Source of the DNA: Endomychus coccineus
Lineage: Eukaryota; Arthropoda; Insecta; Coleoptera; Endomychidae
Direction: 5' to 3'
Assembly (NCBI GenBank): GCA_958510875.1
Contig: OY294068.1
Location: 158,756,388-158,820,387, forward strand
DNA length: 64,000 nt
In this document: positions 45,800 to 58,569 of the stretch, in pieces
Layout of the letters: every line of letters starts with the position of its first letter
Numbering within the stretch: position 1 is the stretch's first letter
The notes under the pieces: model-generated
Seen by the model: only the letters and a program-made list of their open reading frames with translations
What the model was told of the DNA's origin: nothing
The model's database searches: none
Translations under genes and position numbers: made by a program

Positions 45800-46440
45800 A
45801 GCAATATTACTATTTTATAATTATTTGATTCCCTTAAAAAACAGAAACTGTCGTTTGCTAAAAACAAATATAATTCCTCCGAATTTAGTGAATCAAATAT
45901 AACCCAAAAACATAAGAGAGACTATATGTAAACTATTTAAAATAATTTAACACAATTTTGGGTGAATCAAAACATGTTTGAATTTTATTGTAAATCAGTT
46001 GCCAAAAGAAAACCATTAGATAAAAACACATAATTCCACCAATTTTAGTAAATAAAATGTAATTCAATAACATGTGATAAACCATAGTTAATCCACTTAT
46101 AACAATTTTGTACAAGTAAAGTGGGTGGATCAAAAATTACTACTGATATTTGAATTTTATTATAAATCAGTTGCCGAAAGAAAACCATTAGTTAAAAACA
46201 CATACTTCTACCACGTTTAGTAAATAAAATGTAATTCAACAATATGTAATAAACCATATTTAATCTACTTTTAACAATTTTGTACAACTAAAGAGGGTGG
46301 ATCAAAAATTACTACCGATATTTAAATTTTATTGTAAATCAGTTGCCGAAAGAAAATTATTGGTTGAAAACACATACTTCCACCAATTTTAGTGAATGAA
46401 ATTTAATTCAACAACATGTAATGACATCAAACTCTCGAAA
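45800..46440. repeat. 172-bp tandem repeat, ~3 clear units plus one decayed
   Basis: aatcagttgcc falls at 45993, 46165 and 46337 (period 172). An older unit is recognisable at about 45825-45965. AT-rich. A 66-codon open frame inside it looks membrane-like only because of composition. Confidence 0.8.
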
Positions 46441-46554
46441 TCCTATAAATATATTATGGCATTCCTTCGTGATGTCTCATATTTTCATGATAAAATGTCA
46501 ACTAATATGACATTTAAATTATTTTAAGCTAATTTTCTTCGGTGTTGAATTCTC

Positions 46555-46725
46555 TTACCGAATATCCCGAGTGCACAAATTAATTTACGGAAATTTTTTC
46601 TCGATGGCGAATATTTTAAGAAAATTATCCCTCGTTTTCGACTCGGGATAATTTTCAAAATATCCGCCATCTGGAAAAAATTTCCGGCAATAATCTTGCA
46701 AACGGGATATTATTGTCAGTGAATA
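46555..46725. repeat. Small palindromic MITE-like element
   Basis: Arms ggaaattttttctcgatgg ... aaaattatccc and gggataattttc ... ccatctggaaaaaatttcc pair around a ~15-base loop (about 46591-46686). Outside are ggat/atcc-type phrases (gaatatcccgag, aacgggatattatt). Confidence 0.65.
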
Positions 46726-48639
46726 TTTTATTTCTAGATTTGTGAACTAGAAATATTCAATTTATTAGTATCATAATAATCTATGTTTAATATTTTCTTC
46801 AAGTTCTTCAATGGTGTATCTAATGGAGATGTCATTGTTGTATTGCCTTCGCATTTCCAATTCTGACTGGAGTAAGATGAAGTTTGTACATTATTTTCCT
46901 CTTTTTAATTTTTTTTCCTTCTTGTGTGTTTCAACTCTTACCTTAATTCATATGTTACCTTATCTTCTGAATTCGTCGAATTTGATAGCGATATTATATT
47001 ATGGTTTGCTCTACGATGAGTATAATAATAACCCATGCTATAGTTTGCCACAGGTTGAGCTACGTCCCGGCACGGCATTCACACTCATGTCATGCACTCA
47101 CGGTCGGAACCTTGTCGGCTAATCATTTTTTATGCTAAATAATACAAACAACAAATATGTTGTATGTTTATATTTAATAACATTATTACGATATGAGAGA
47201 ATAGAATATTGTGAGCTATCTAATTTGAGATGAATCTCTTCTGGATATCACAAGTTAATGTTCCTTCATTTGTTACTTCCCTTTATATCAATGCAATTCT
47301 TGTATCAGTATTATTGTTGAAATGAACGAATAACTTATTATTATTATAATATACAGTGATTTCAGTCAGCTCATCCTGAGAAACTCCAAATCATCTTCAT
47401 AGTGATGAGTGATGACATTCTGGAACTGGACTCATATATGTAGATATTTTACGATTATTCGTTTTTCAAGTCTAATATGCATACAAAGTTCTAGGATTAG
47501 ACTGTCAACTCTCATAATAATTAACTGCAAAGAGCAATGAAATGTCTCAAGTTTTAATTAATACAGCGTACATAGAGGAATTTAGAAAGCAGCAGGGGCA
47601 GCAGCCATTGGTAGGAAAGCCGGGCGAGTCTAGCTTCTTACATAAAAGGTATATTAAGACTTCCTGAACCGTGCAATATATTTCAGAAAACTTTCATTAT
47701 TCAGCAGAGTACACTGGATTTATTGATATTATTTAGAAGTTTATAAGTGAATAGAAGTTTGTTATCTGAGATTATAGACGGGGTATTTTAATGTTGTGTG
47801 TCTGTTGAGTAAAGCTAACGCCAACTGTAACGACAAACAAGGGAACAGACATAGCCAGGATTTAGCTCGAGAGATAACTCGATCGCACTTCCACATATTA
47901 AATCCGCTTGGATTAATTCACCGGCTCCAGTTATTTTGCCAAAATCAAGAAACTGAATAATTCCTGTACAACTTTGTTGTTGGATGTGCTTTCTGGGATA
48001 GGAAAAATAATTACTACACTACAGTCTAGAAAATGTGGACACCTGTCTAGCTTCCGTTATACATACCTATATCAAAACTTGTGTATCCATTTGAAATAGT
48101 ATACAGAGTGGAGATAAATTAACGAACTAAGCGAAAACACTAGCTTATTGTGGACTTCTACGAAAAACGGTCGTACAGGTCGATTATTTTTTCAGAAAAG
48201 ATATACAGAATAATACATTTGAAGTGGGAACTAAACTAGAGGAACATTCGTGAAATTTGAATCTTGAGATACATTTTAGTTGTCGTTTACTAAAATTAAT
48301 GAACAGTGATCAATCGATAAAGTGACTTCCCTAACTTTTGTAAACAAAATAGGTTCCGGACACTTCTGCGGATCAAATGTATGATTGTAGGAACAAGAAA
48401 TTTATTGAGAATGATTTAGAAATCACTAATATAAGTAGTTGAGACGTGATGTTTGAAGCATTTAATTTTATGTGTATTTGACACCTGCTGACAGGTTGAC
48501 TTTCGAATTATTCACACTATAATATAACCTTGTTTTATGCTGACACCTGATATCAGTGATGAATAGAAATGAGTGTAGTAATGAGCAATGTTATAATGAA
48601 GTTATTCCGCCAAAAATAAATAATTATACTAACGGATCG
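46726..48639. other. Unassigned
   Basis: A 103-codon open frame at 46811-47122 has no recognised motif. Nothing else is supported. Confidence 0.35.
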
Positions 48640-50170
48640 GAGAAATACTTAACAAAAAGTGCAGTGGCAAACATAAGAAATCTAAAGAATCTGAACCAAC
48701 ATCTGGTGATTATATGATAATCACAGAAAATGAAAACAAAACAAAATCAATGGAACAAACTTTTAAAAATATTAATGATAACCTTAGGCTCGAAAACCAA
48801 TAAAACTTATTATTAATGAAATTAAAGAAGATCATTTGAAATCAGTCAAGAAGAAGCGAACAGAAAATGGTAACCCAGAAATACTTATTCTCAAAAATAA
48901 CTCACTAGAGAATTGAATCAAATTTTTACAAACGTTAATTAAAGAAACCAAAGATGAAAACATATTACCAGAAGAAAAATGAAAAATAATAAAAGAGAAC
49001 AAAATCGTATCCTTTGCTCAACTACCTCAAGATGATAGTGTAAAACATACAAATACAACCAAACAAATTATTCCAGGCATAATAATAAAACCAAGAACAA
49101 CACAGGAACCATTATGAACAAAAAGTGATAAAAGTTCTTACTATATCTCCTGGCAGTTTGGAAATTGGTATAAACTCAATTGAAACAAGTAGAAGTGGCA
49201 GTATTATAATTGAGTGTTCGACATATAGTGGAGCAAATATAGTATAAAATAAACTAAAAAAGAAATTGAAAGTACAAGAATGAAAAAGACTCGTATACAA
49301 ATTATTGGAATCCAGGAAAACCTAGAATCAAAACGGAATGGAGAATTAATAAAAGGGGAGAATAACTTAGATTCGGATGACGACATAAAACCTAGGACTG
49401 AGAAAGGTACTACGGTATATGTAGAAGCATCAGCTATTACTTTTGAATAATAATGAGTCTAAATAAGCTATATATAAATTGGGTATATGAAGATATTCAA
49501 CTAACTCGCTGTTATAACTGTCAACAATTCCACCACCAAGCAAAAATAATGATAAAATAAAAAAGTGTGTACATAGTGCTCTGGAGACCACAATTATCAA
49601 GAATGGAATAAAATTGAAAAAAGGTACTACAGTATATGTAGAAACATCAGTATTACTTTTAAATAATAATGAGTCTAAATAAACTATATATAAATTGGGT
49701 ATATGAAGATATTCGACTACTTCGGAAGTTGGACAATGAAACTCAAATTTTACACAAGACTTTTAACATTTAATTTGAAAATGCTGACAAATTGTTTCAT
49801 CACACTGTGGCATTTTCAAAGCAAGGAGTTATCAAACTGAAGCTAAATCTAAAAGTATGTCCTTAAATATCAGGGATCAGAATGTGGTACAAATTGAGGG
49901 ATGAGGGTGGATAATGGTGGGAGTGTGTTTACAAAATTGTTAACAAGCGGTGAATTATATGTATCGATTTGATCATTTAATATTACATTATTATTGTTTT
50001 TTTTTTTGTTTTTTGTTTTTTTTTTGAGATATTCAACTAGTCTGCTGCTATAACTGTCAACAATTCCACCACCAAGCGAAAAAAACGCGAAAATAAAAAA
50101 GTCTGTATTACTGCTCTGGAGTCCACAATTATCAAGAATGGAATAAAATTGGAAAAAATTATTCAAATTG
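48640..50170 (+). pseudogene. LINE ORF1 (gag-like) remnant with zinc knuckle
   Basis: Frames on the + strand read as a LINE gag: SGSIIIECSTYSGAN near 49195, TRIQIIGIQENLESKRNGEL near 49280, then YKLGI and IQLTRCYNCQQFHHQA near 49500, a CCHC zinc knuckle start (CxxCxxxxH). A direct repeat of the preceding segment occurs at 49620-49725, and the knuckle repeats at 50025-50150, so the region is internally duplicated. ORF1 proteins bind element RNA. Many stops; dead. Confidence 0.6.
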
Positions 50171-50429
50171 TATACTAGCTAACATAAAATTTAATCTGAA
50201 GAGTAACACAAATCATGGAGCAACCGATCTAGAATGCCCAACATACAAATTTTCGTTTTGGCCTTATGAAATGAAAAATTAATTATGGAACATATTACCT
50301 CTATTACATGAAATTGCAATTTCTACAACCATCGATTTCATGAACGACACACAAGAAGAACAAATGTACCAATCAATTGAGTTCGATGATCCATCGGAGA
50401 ACATCAAATCTATAAACACTAACTATGTA

Positions 50430-51160
50430 ATAACTTTATGAACCTATTCAATATGATCATTAGGAGTGTGGGAAAGAATTTTGATACATTTTTAGTTTTT
50501 TTAAACTTGACAAAATTTTCAAATATCGATATAATTATCTTAACTGAAAGTTGGCAAATTCAAACTACCACTTTTACCAATATTTTAAGCTTCAACACTC
50601 ACTATAGCAATTGTAGATTCAATCAAAATGATGGTATACTTAATGGTAATATATGTTAGGTCACATTACATTACAGAATTCACGAATATTTTATTGAAAA
50701 ATCACAGACAACAGTGAAGATTACATCAAATGAATTAAGTATAGATATTCATGCTATGTACAAACCGAATCCAGCCAAAACTAATAATTTCATAGAGAAA
50801 TTAGAAGCTTTTATTAGCGATAATTAGAAGGAGGACATAGAAATACAACTGGGTTATTTGAATATTGACATTCTTGATAAGAACGACGCAAAAGTAAGTA
50901 GATATCTCTCTTCTACCATATATCAATAAGCCAACTAGAATAACCAATACCAAAAAGAAATATATTATGAATAAATTGTCAAATGTCAAGGTTATATGAT
51001 GAAAACCGCTACGACAGATCACTCCTCCACTACTTTGAATATTTGCAACAAAAACTTCAATAGTAATTACAATTTATTTGAACATAACGTTGTAAATGAA
51101 ATAGGCTATGTAAAATTTGAAAAATACCTGAGTACCAAAGAATGGAATCTAATCTCCATT
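50430..51160 (+). pseudogene. LINE ORF2 endonuclease remnant
   Basis: Follows ORF1. Reads FSNIDIIILTESWQ (the DIIxLxETW motif), FNQNDGIL, then YLNIDILDKNDAKVSRYLSS (equivalent to GDxNIDLL) and ATTDHSSTTLNI (the SDH block). These are the landmarks of an apurinic-type endonuclease that nicks target DNA. Gly-Asp before NID reads GY, and stops occur at 50657, 50825 and later. The RT does not follow; the frame is lost after about 51160. It differs from the CR1/jockey-like copies elsewhere in the window. Confidence 0.65.
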
Positions 51161-52340
51161 ATATAAAGTTGCGCAATGTCAATGTCGTCATAACATTTTG
51201 CAGTGGCTAGATATCGTAACAAAACTGTCAGTGTTTCATGTGAAGATATTGCTTCCCTTAACCCTTCGTTAGGCGCCTGCATTGTTAAGACGCGTATTTG
51301 AGCGCGTTGTATTTCCTTTCAGTTTTTCTAAGAGGGATCTAATTGTGACTTTTGAAAGTCAGTAATTCATGGTGAATACTTACTACATATTATCAATAAT
51401 ATAGAATAGATTTTACATCAATTCATCATTCTCTTTTATATGAGTCACGTAAAAACACACTTTTATTCATTTATTGCATACATATATAAGACTATCAAAT
51501 AACAATTTTGAAGTACTCTTCGAGAAGCAAACTTACGTCCTTATAACAAAATTTAATCAAAACTCATGAGAGAAAATAAGTATTTTTTTTTCATAAAAAT
51601 GAATTCGTTAGTTGAAACTCAGTGAGGAACATTTCTTTTCGCTACAATTTCACACTAATCACACTTATAAGTAACAAATAATCACCATCATCCACTTGAA
51701 ATATTATTAAAGTATGAAAGTGATATTCAATCTTATACTTGATACTTATCTCGCAATGCTCTGCAATATTTGGATCTCCCGAATAATAATAATGGTTTGG
51801 TGAGTCACTTTCTTCCTTGCCTATTCCGAGAAGCCGCCACTGGTACTTAATTACTTTATTGTAGGCTTATCATTGTGAGACTTGAATTCTGTATGTATTC
51901 AAGAATTGTTCAGTCTTTCAAAGAATCTGAACCAAAATACAAATTTTTCCTGCAACGTTTGAACAGGAACTGAGAGTGATTCTAAAAATGAAACGGGTTG
52001 TTCAGAATGCATCAGATATACAACGAAATATAATCCTTATTCAAAGATATCATCTTGCTGCAAACATTACATTCATTTAATCGAAAACAGAGAGAATAAT
52101 CTGCAGTTCCCAATCTTATAATTTCCCAAAAGTGTCATAAAATGACGATATTCTCCACATTTTTTCATACACAGAATATTCAGGAAAACTACATGTAAAG
52201 TGTATAAAACATCCACTCAATCAATATATGATTATAAAGATGGGATTTCCATTCTTCCAGGGATTTTTTAAACATTAATACCCTCATCATTTATTATTTA
52301 ACTTAATTGTCTTTTGGAATATTCAGAAGCTCAGTTTGTT
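51161..52340. other. Unassigned
   Basis: No recognised feature. Confidence 0.35.
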
Positions 52341-52348
52341 ACTCTGCT

Positions 52349-54278
52349 CAGTGGCGGCTCGTGAACTTTTTGAGAGAGGAGGCTGGACATAAAACGTTTT
52401 TGTAAAAATATGCTACATTCAGTCAATTAATTTAACCTTCGCGCAGCGACCGTACCAGCTACTTCAGTGACAAAATTAATTGTTACCCAGCAAGAACCAA
52501 CGTGGAGGTATAGAGTTTCTCTTGCCCACAAATTCTTTTTCGGCCTTTTTTTGTTTTTTATTTTTTTTGGATTTTTAATTTTTTTTCTTTTTTTTTCGGA
52601 ATTTTTCATATTTTGTTTCTTTTTATTAATTTTATCAACTTTTTTATATATTAACGAAATTCTACGGTCTTTAATTTGCGAAAAATGATCAATAATATTA
52701 TCATAATATGTATCATTATGTTTTAAGTGTTTTACTAAATCTTTTTCAATAGATATTAAACTAACATTAAATAAACGATTTTGACCCATTGTATTTCGCA
52801 TGTATGTTTTAATTCGTTTGAGAGTAGAAAATGTTCTCTCCACCGATGCCGACGTGACAGGATTGGTGACTGTCAAACAAAGTAGTTTATAAAACTGAGG
52901 TAAGACTTGTTGGAAATCATTATCTATCATATATTTTATCATATCGGCGTGACTGTCGTACTGGCCTAAAATATCTTTATCCCATTATATAACGCATAAT
53001 TCATTGTGCAGCGCTATTTTATCAAAAAAATTATATTTTAGAACTAAGTTATCTGAAAGTGTATTGATAAACTCTTGAAAAAGATTTGAAAAATCTTCTA
53101 TTCGTCAAATCGAAAAACTTCAATTCATGTAAATCGGAAAATCGAATCTCAATATTTGACCTTTAATAGTATCTAAAATTTCATAAAAAAGTATGTTTTC
53201 CTCCTTTTCACGGGAGAAGCCTCATAGTTGAATAATTTCCAAATGAAATATTAAAATGAAATTCTGTATAACGGAAACTTGAAATTTTATCAATGAGATG
53301 TTTTATACGATCTCTTGAATGAATTATATTAGTGAATTTATGTTGTAAAATTTGAAAAATAAGATCAGTTTGTTTCAAATATTAATTTAAAAGTATCAAG
53401 AAAAAACAAACATTCTTCATTTTCTAAATAAGATTTTAAACCAACAGCAGCATTTAATGAAACCTGATCTGTTGAAAAGTCATCACTGTTTAATATAAAA
53501 TCAAATGTTCCAATTAATTTGTCTTTATTTTTATGGATGGTGAACTAAACATTGCACGTGATGTAAAATTCCATCGAGTTCGAGCATTACAGGGAATTCT
53601 GTTTCCTACTATGTTATTTAAAACTTACGTTCGTTTGTTCGAAGACCGTTTAAATGTCCCGCCATTACAGAAGCCATCGTAAGTCTGATTTATTCGCAAA
53701 GTCGAATCGTTGAAATGTTTCCATTAAAAAATTGAATAAATTGACCGCCGTTCTTCCCGAACTAACATCGTAGAACCCTAAAAATCTTTCCACTAGTTGT
53801 CCATTTTTACAATTAATAATTTACCGAACAGACGAATTCTAATCTAACCTTATTTCGCGTGGTGTCACTCAACCATTATACTTGCATAAAACAAAACAAG
53901 CATTGACGCAACACGCATGTGCCGTATTCCGTACCACACCGACTGTACTGAACTTAAAGGCGGGCGACAGGCTAGCCTCCAGATGGTGTTGTCATTTTCG
54001 CTGTTTCACGCTATTTTGCGATTGACTGGTCGGAAAAACGGCAACTGTGTTGAACAACACATGCTCAGCGTTTGAGATATATAGAGAGTCTAGCCTCAGG
54101 GCACTGTTGCCAGATTAAAAATAACTACTGAGAACGGGGAATTAATTGTAAAATTAAAAAAATTATTAGAGAAACAGGAAAATGAAGAATGATCAACAAG
54201 ATAAAATGAAGAATGATCAACAAGATAAATTTGTGAGGAGGCTGAATCTCCTTAGCCTCCTTCGAGGAGCCGCCACTG
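52349..54278 (-). mobile_element. hAT element with TIRs and 8-bp target duplication
   Basis: Left end cagtggcggctcgtg, right end gaggagccgccactg, flanked by actctgct (52341-52348) and actctgtt (54279-54286), a 7/8 match and the 8-bp duplication expected for hAT. Length 1930 bp. The transposase is on the - strand and broken. Confidence 0.85.
52427..52942 (-). pseudogene. hAT transposase C-terminal dimerisation region
   Basis: Residues ~1-75: KLLCLTVTNPVTSASVERTF then STLKRIKTYMRNTMGQNRLF and SLISIEKDL, the hAT C-terminal block as found in zinc finger MYM-type and related transposases. A Lys-rich low-complexity tail follows and probably passes beyond the original stop. Upstream (52943-53700) the catalytic part is broken into short frames, such as the TDQVSLNAAVGLKS stretch near 53450. 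Inactive. Confidence 0.8.
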
Positions 54279-54399
54279 ACTCTGTTATAGGCTTATTATA
54301 TTCTAACACTCGTTCAGTAACCAACAAATAACGGATTCAGTAAAAGGGTTCACAACTTACTTTGGATACACTATAACACTAAAAAGTACGAAATACGGA

Positions 54400-54566
54400 A
54401 TAATCACACATATCCTCTAAAAATACTATTAAAGTACTAAGAACCTTTCAGATACCAAGTAGCCGTTATCAATGTAAACTAAATTGGGGAACAAAATGTA
54501 CCTGATGAAATACTATTTGGGGTTAATAATTTAAGCAAGGGGTTACCCTCAGCAAGACATAAATCT
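54400..54566 (-). mobile_element. PLE-B arm fragment
   Basis: Matches 25690-25860 (aaagtactaagaacctttca; gccgttatcaatgtaaacta). It is cut by the LINE that starts at about 54570 and resumes at 55.77 kb. Confidence 0.65.
54426..54475 (-). ncRNA. Hammerhead relic, PLE-B
   Basis: Core reads UUGAUAA instead of CUGAUGA; helix II is mostly kept and GAAA is kept. Expected to be inactive. Confidence 0.45.
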
Positions 54567-54569
54567 GAA

Positions 54570-55735
54570 TTTATTAAATTGCTGTTTGCCTATGTAACAC
54601 ATGTATGGCAGAAATTTATTGAAAAGCATGAGGAATCTCTAGCTGTATCATTGAATATCTCCCAAAGCACTCGACCGAGTTTGGCACCAAAGCCTTCTTG
54701 GGGAACTTCCGTCATATGGTTTGCCACCTCAACTATGTTGCTTACTATCGAGTTTCCTCTCAGACTGATCACTCCATGTGGTGGTTGACGGAGCATTCTC
54801 CGTTACAATGGCTATCAACTGGTGTTCCACAGGGATCCATATCAGCACCAACTTCGTTTCTCCACCATATCAATAAACTGCTGGAACTGACCACCTGTCC
54901 CGTCTACAGCTTTGCAGATGATGGTACACTGCATACCGTTTTCTCATCTATTACCCCTATACCGGCCAATGAAGCCAGGGGATCGAGGCAAGGACAAGTT
55001 GACGCAATTAATGGAGATCTGGCGAAGATTTCGAAATGAGGATTTAAAAATCTAGTAGAAAGCAACCAAGGAAGACGGATCACACAATCCTTAAGATGGT
55101 AATGTCAGGTACAACTATTCCTATGAAGATCGTTTGAGGTCCATTTATTCCGGCCAAGAGTGACTTCACATCACAGCCGCTTCTCATAATCTACAAAGCA
55201 CAGATCCGACCGGTCCTGGAGTACTGTTCACATGTTTGGAGTTCAGCTCAAAAACATACGCTTAAGCTATTGGATTATATCCCGGGAAGAGCTACACTTT
55301 TGATTCATGATGTCACACTTACGACTTCAGGGAGCTCTCTAGAACATCGTAGAAAGGTGGGAGATCTCTCCCTTTCTATAAATATTCCCATGGTCGGTAT
55401 TCCTCAGAAATGTCGACTGTTATTCCACCACGAGAGGTTCCAGATAGGCGGATAAGACGAGTTCAAACTAGTTACCACTTCACTGTCAAACTCGAGACCT
55501 GCCGAACTGCTTCCTACCAGACTTTTTTTTATCGAACAGCAAAGTTGTGGAATTCTTTATCTAGTGAGGTCTTTCCCTAGGCCTATAACCTCCAAACTTT
55601 CAAGAAAAATACGGCAGCCTTTCTCGTCTCCATAAAGTCTCCTGCTAGGTCACACGATATTCTTCGAACATTGTAGGTTTCCCTCTCGTGTAGTCAGAGT
55701 ATGAAAAAAATGTCCGTACTGTGTTTACAAAGTGA
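54570..55735 (+). pseudogene. CR1/jockey-like LINE, copy 4 (RT)
   Basis: Reads GNFRHMVCHLNYVAYYRVSS, then STGVPQGSISAPTSF, then CPVYSFADDGTLHTVFSS: the catalytic FADD is intact here, unlike copies 1 and 2. DAINGDLAKISK follows. The thumb and C-terminus (VLEYCSHVW) continue to about 55735 in broken frames. It sits inside PLE-B sequence. Five-prime truncated, as usual for LINEs. Confidence 0.75.
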
Positions 55736-55769
55736 TAAGCTCTCTCAAGAAATGGTGTGACCTATATTT

Positions 55770-56100
55770 AGAATATGTTCTGATAATGCGGATTTTTCAC
55801 TGCTTTTCTTCTTTAAAATAGCAGAATAGCACTTTGCATTTCGAACACGACTCACAATCAATTTTGTAAGTTCCAGATTTATGAGAATCGGGAACTTTAT
55901 CAAAGGTATTACCTGAATAGTTTTCAGCTTGTTCTTGCATTTATACTAGTGAATTATTTGATAATGATGGCTCTAATTTGGTTAGTTGATTCCATTCCAT
56001 CTTTCATATTTGGTTAAGATATTTTCCAAAGATTTATCGTAACCATTGTCCATCGCTATTTGCTGAAGTGTCTTCGTTGTTTTTCTTGCTCAAAGGAACG
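55770..56100 (-). pseudogene. PLE-B remnant (linker and RT end)
   Basis: DNA matches 25930-26270 (tttcgaacacgactcacaat, gatggctctaatttggttag, accattgtccatcgctattt), including the region encoding the GNIFEEV linker and the NGYHKSL block. Decayed; joins the arm fragment at 54.4 kb across the LINE. Confidence 0.65.
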
Positions 56101-56104
56101 TTTA

Positions 56105-56450
56105 ATCATCATTTGATAAGTGTTTGTCGCGTGTTTTTGTATCATTTCTTCAATTCAGTGTATTCCTGTATCTCTATGGAGCAGGATATGAAAATCTCAT
56201 AAGTTATCTGCAATTTCTTAATTTGTACGGGTGAAGCATGTGACCATATTTCTGCTGCATATGTTATTGATGGTCTTATCATAGGAGTATAGATCCGCAG
56301 TTTACTCTTGGTATTTTGTTTGATTCATTTATTGATTAGCGGATATATGTGCCCCTCTATCTGATTCGCCTTTTTCATTGGAACGCCTACTGGTATAGAC
56401 CACTCATCTGTCAGTTGTGACAACATGTATGACCTCACGAATAACATACT
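56105..56450 (-). pseudogene. Jockey-clade LINE RT C-terminus
   Basis: The - frame reads PLINKxIKQNTKSKLRIY then TPMIRPSITYAAEIWSHAS and PVQIKKLQITYEIF. IYKxxIRPxLTYAxxIW followed by IKKLQxxQN is the standard C-terminal signature of jockey-type LINE RTs. It is a different family from copies 1-4. Confidence 0.65.
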
Positions 56451-58565
56451 GATTAGGTGAAAACATTTATTGTCAACGTCTACTCAGAAGCATGCGTATA
56501 TAAACAAAATTTCTGAGGAGATGGCACTGTTTGAAGAGGTTCGGTCTACTATTGTAAACCACGCGCTTAACAAAGTGTTAAATAACCAATTTTTTTTATT
56601 AGATGAGTTACGAATTCCCAGGTTCAAGTTTCAACTATTATGTGAAAATATTGCTATTTTCAGTAACCACTTCTCAGTCCAAACTGACGTTTTTTTCTGT
56701 CCTAGCTGCAGCTACCAAAGATTCGTGAACAGTTCAAGATGGTGTTAAGTTTATCATGAGTTCTGTGGACTCATCGGGAGTGTAAACCACGGTCCTACAT
56801 ACAGGTCTGAGAAATCTATGTTTGACATGAGTCTCTTACATGCCGCCAAACTCGTAGTCCCTCGCTCAGCCACCAGCTAGCGCTTGAATCGAAGTATGGC
56901 AAAAATCACATTATCAAGTAAAATAATTTTTCTCGTAACGCAATATTTACTATTATGATTTGAGAGAGTAATAGAACTGTTACTCTTGTCAAAATGTATT
57001 ACTCCCCTTTCTCGTTATACATGCTCGCACACATAAAATACCTCGTTAAAACGATTTCTATCCGGAATGGCCAGCATCCACTTTTTTCGCATTTCCGCAA
57101 CTTTAGGTACTTTAAAAACAGAAGTTTCTTACTTTACACTTTTGTACCACGTTTTGCATTCCGGCACAATGCACGGTTTCGTGAATTTTTTTCTAAAAAC
57201 GCCGGTATTCCTTGTGTTTACAAGTCATCAATGACAGTTGCCAGAGAACACGGTCGTATACGTGACAGAGATCATTCCTCGACTCATGCGCCACCCTTTT
57301 GATACTACGCGACAGTTTACGCTTCGCGGACTCACTTCTCACATAGGAAACAGCCTCGAGTTCCCAGACCTGTATATACGACCGTGGTCCTAACTGAACG
57401 CCTTTTTCTGTCTTGACTACCGCTACCAAATATTCGTGAACAGTTCAAGATACTGGTCATCGGGGTTGTAAATTAATCGCTACCGCTTGTCGCGATCATC
57501 GTTGGCCGATGAAAAATCACGAGGTCTGTGGCCCTCTTAAGTCATATTCGCAAACCAGCGTATTTTGTTAATGTTTCCAATATTATATTCAACCATCAAC
57601 CTTGATAATGACATCTATGTTGCAAGTGCGTTCGAATTGTCATCGTTAGACGAATAAGATTCATAATCATATCACTCTTGCGTGTGGTTGAGTTACAATA
57701 AATACCTTAATAGTACGATAAATCATAGAAATGCTAATGGGCAACGCGGCAGATTTTTGAAGGCTGCTACACATACTGCGGCAATTATCGTTCATAAATT
57801 TATTTAGTTATGATTTTATTAATGTCTAGGACGTCGTATTATAATAAAACGTCCCGTAAATCATCGTGAGTTGGCAAGAAAGGGGGCAGTTTTATGACGC
57901 AGTAAAGGGATATGAAACGGAAGTTTCTACAACAGTATATGATTACGGTAATCAATATCACATGTGATGGCGATAAAAATACATAAGTTCCAATAGGCTG
58001 TACATATTTTACCTCGACGGTTTCGTGACAAGTCCACCGGAATGGTTCGGGTACGAAAATTACATAATTAAGACGACAATTATTATGAAACAGATTAGTT
58101 ACGTTTATACCGCAATATCAATGACTTGTACATAATTATTACAGGATTGCAGAACAAATAATAACGAATCGCATGATTTGCAACGGTTATAGTTATACAG
58201 AAGGAAGTGAAACAATTTGATTACGCTATTGCATTTCTCGCTATTGTTTGCCAACTTTCGTCACTAAAGGAAAGATACACTCCATTTGTTTGGAGTGCAG
58301 TTTAAGTAGTTGAAATGTATTATTACACTCTGAATGTTGGGAGTATATTATGCTATACCGGTTCCGTCTGTGTAATCGCCAAAAATAGACGCATGAAGAA
58401 ACTTTTTTCTCGCTTCTGAAAACATTGAATTTGTTCATTTAGTTTATAAGAACATAATTCAAAATTTTGGACTATAAAATTTACAGTATGACAATGAATG
58501 AAAAATACCGAAAACGCAAAAATTTATTTCAATATAAAATCATCAAACTAGAATTGCGTACACAT
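56451..58565. other. Unassigned, with a ~42-bp direct repeat
   Basis: attcgtgaacagttcaagat occurs at 56721 and 57432 with similar bases before it. An inverted pair around accacggtc / gaccgtggt lies between. It is less AT-rich than much of the window. No coding match. Confidence 0.4.
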
Positions 58566-58569
58566 ATTA

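Noticed and set aside
45933..46133. A membrane-like frame in the 172-bp repeat, considered as another mitochondrial insert
   Set aside because: I could not match it to any mitochondrial protein; the hydrophobicity follows from AT-rich composition.
46811..47122. 103-codon open frame
   Set aside because: No motif, no repeat support and no signals to separate it from chance.
14013..57385. Shared phrase tatacgaccgtggtc at 14.0 and 57.4 kb
   Set aside because: Only about 15 bases match and the flanks differ; it may be chance.
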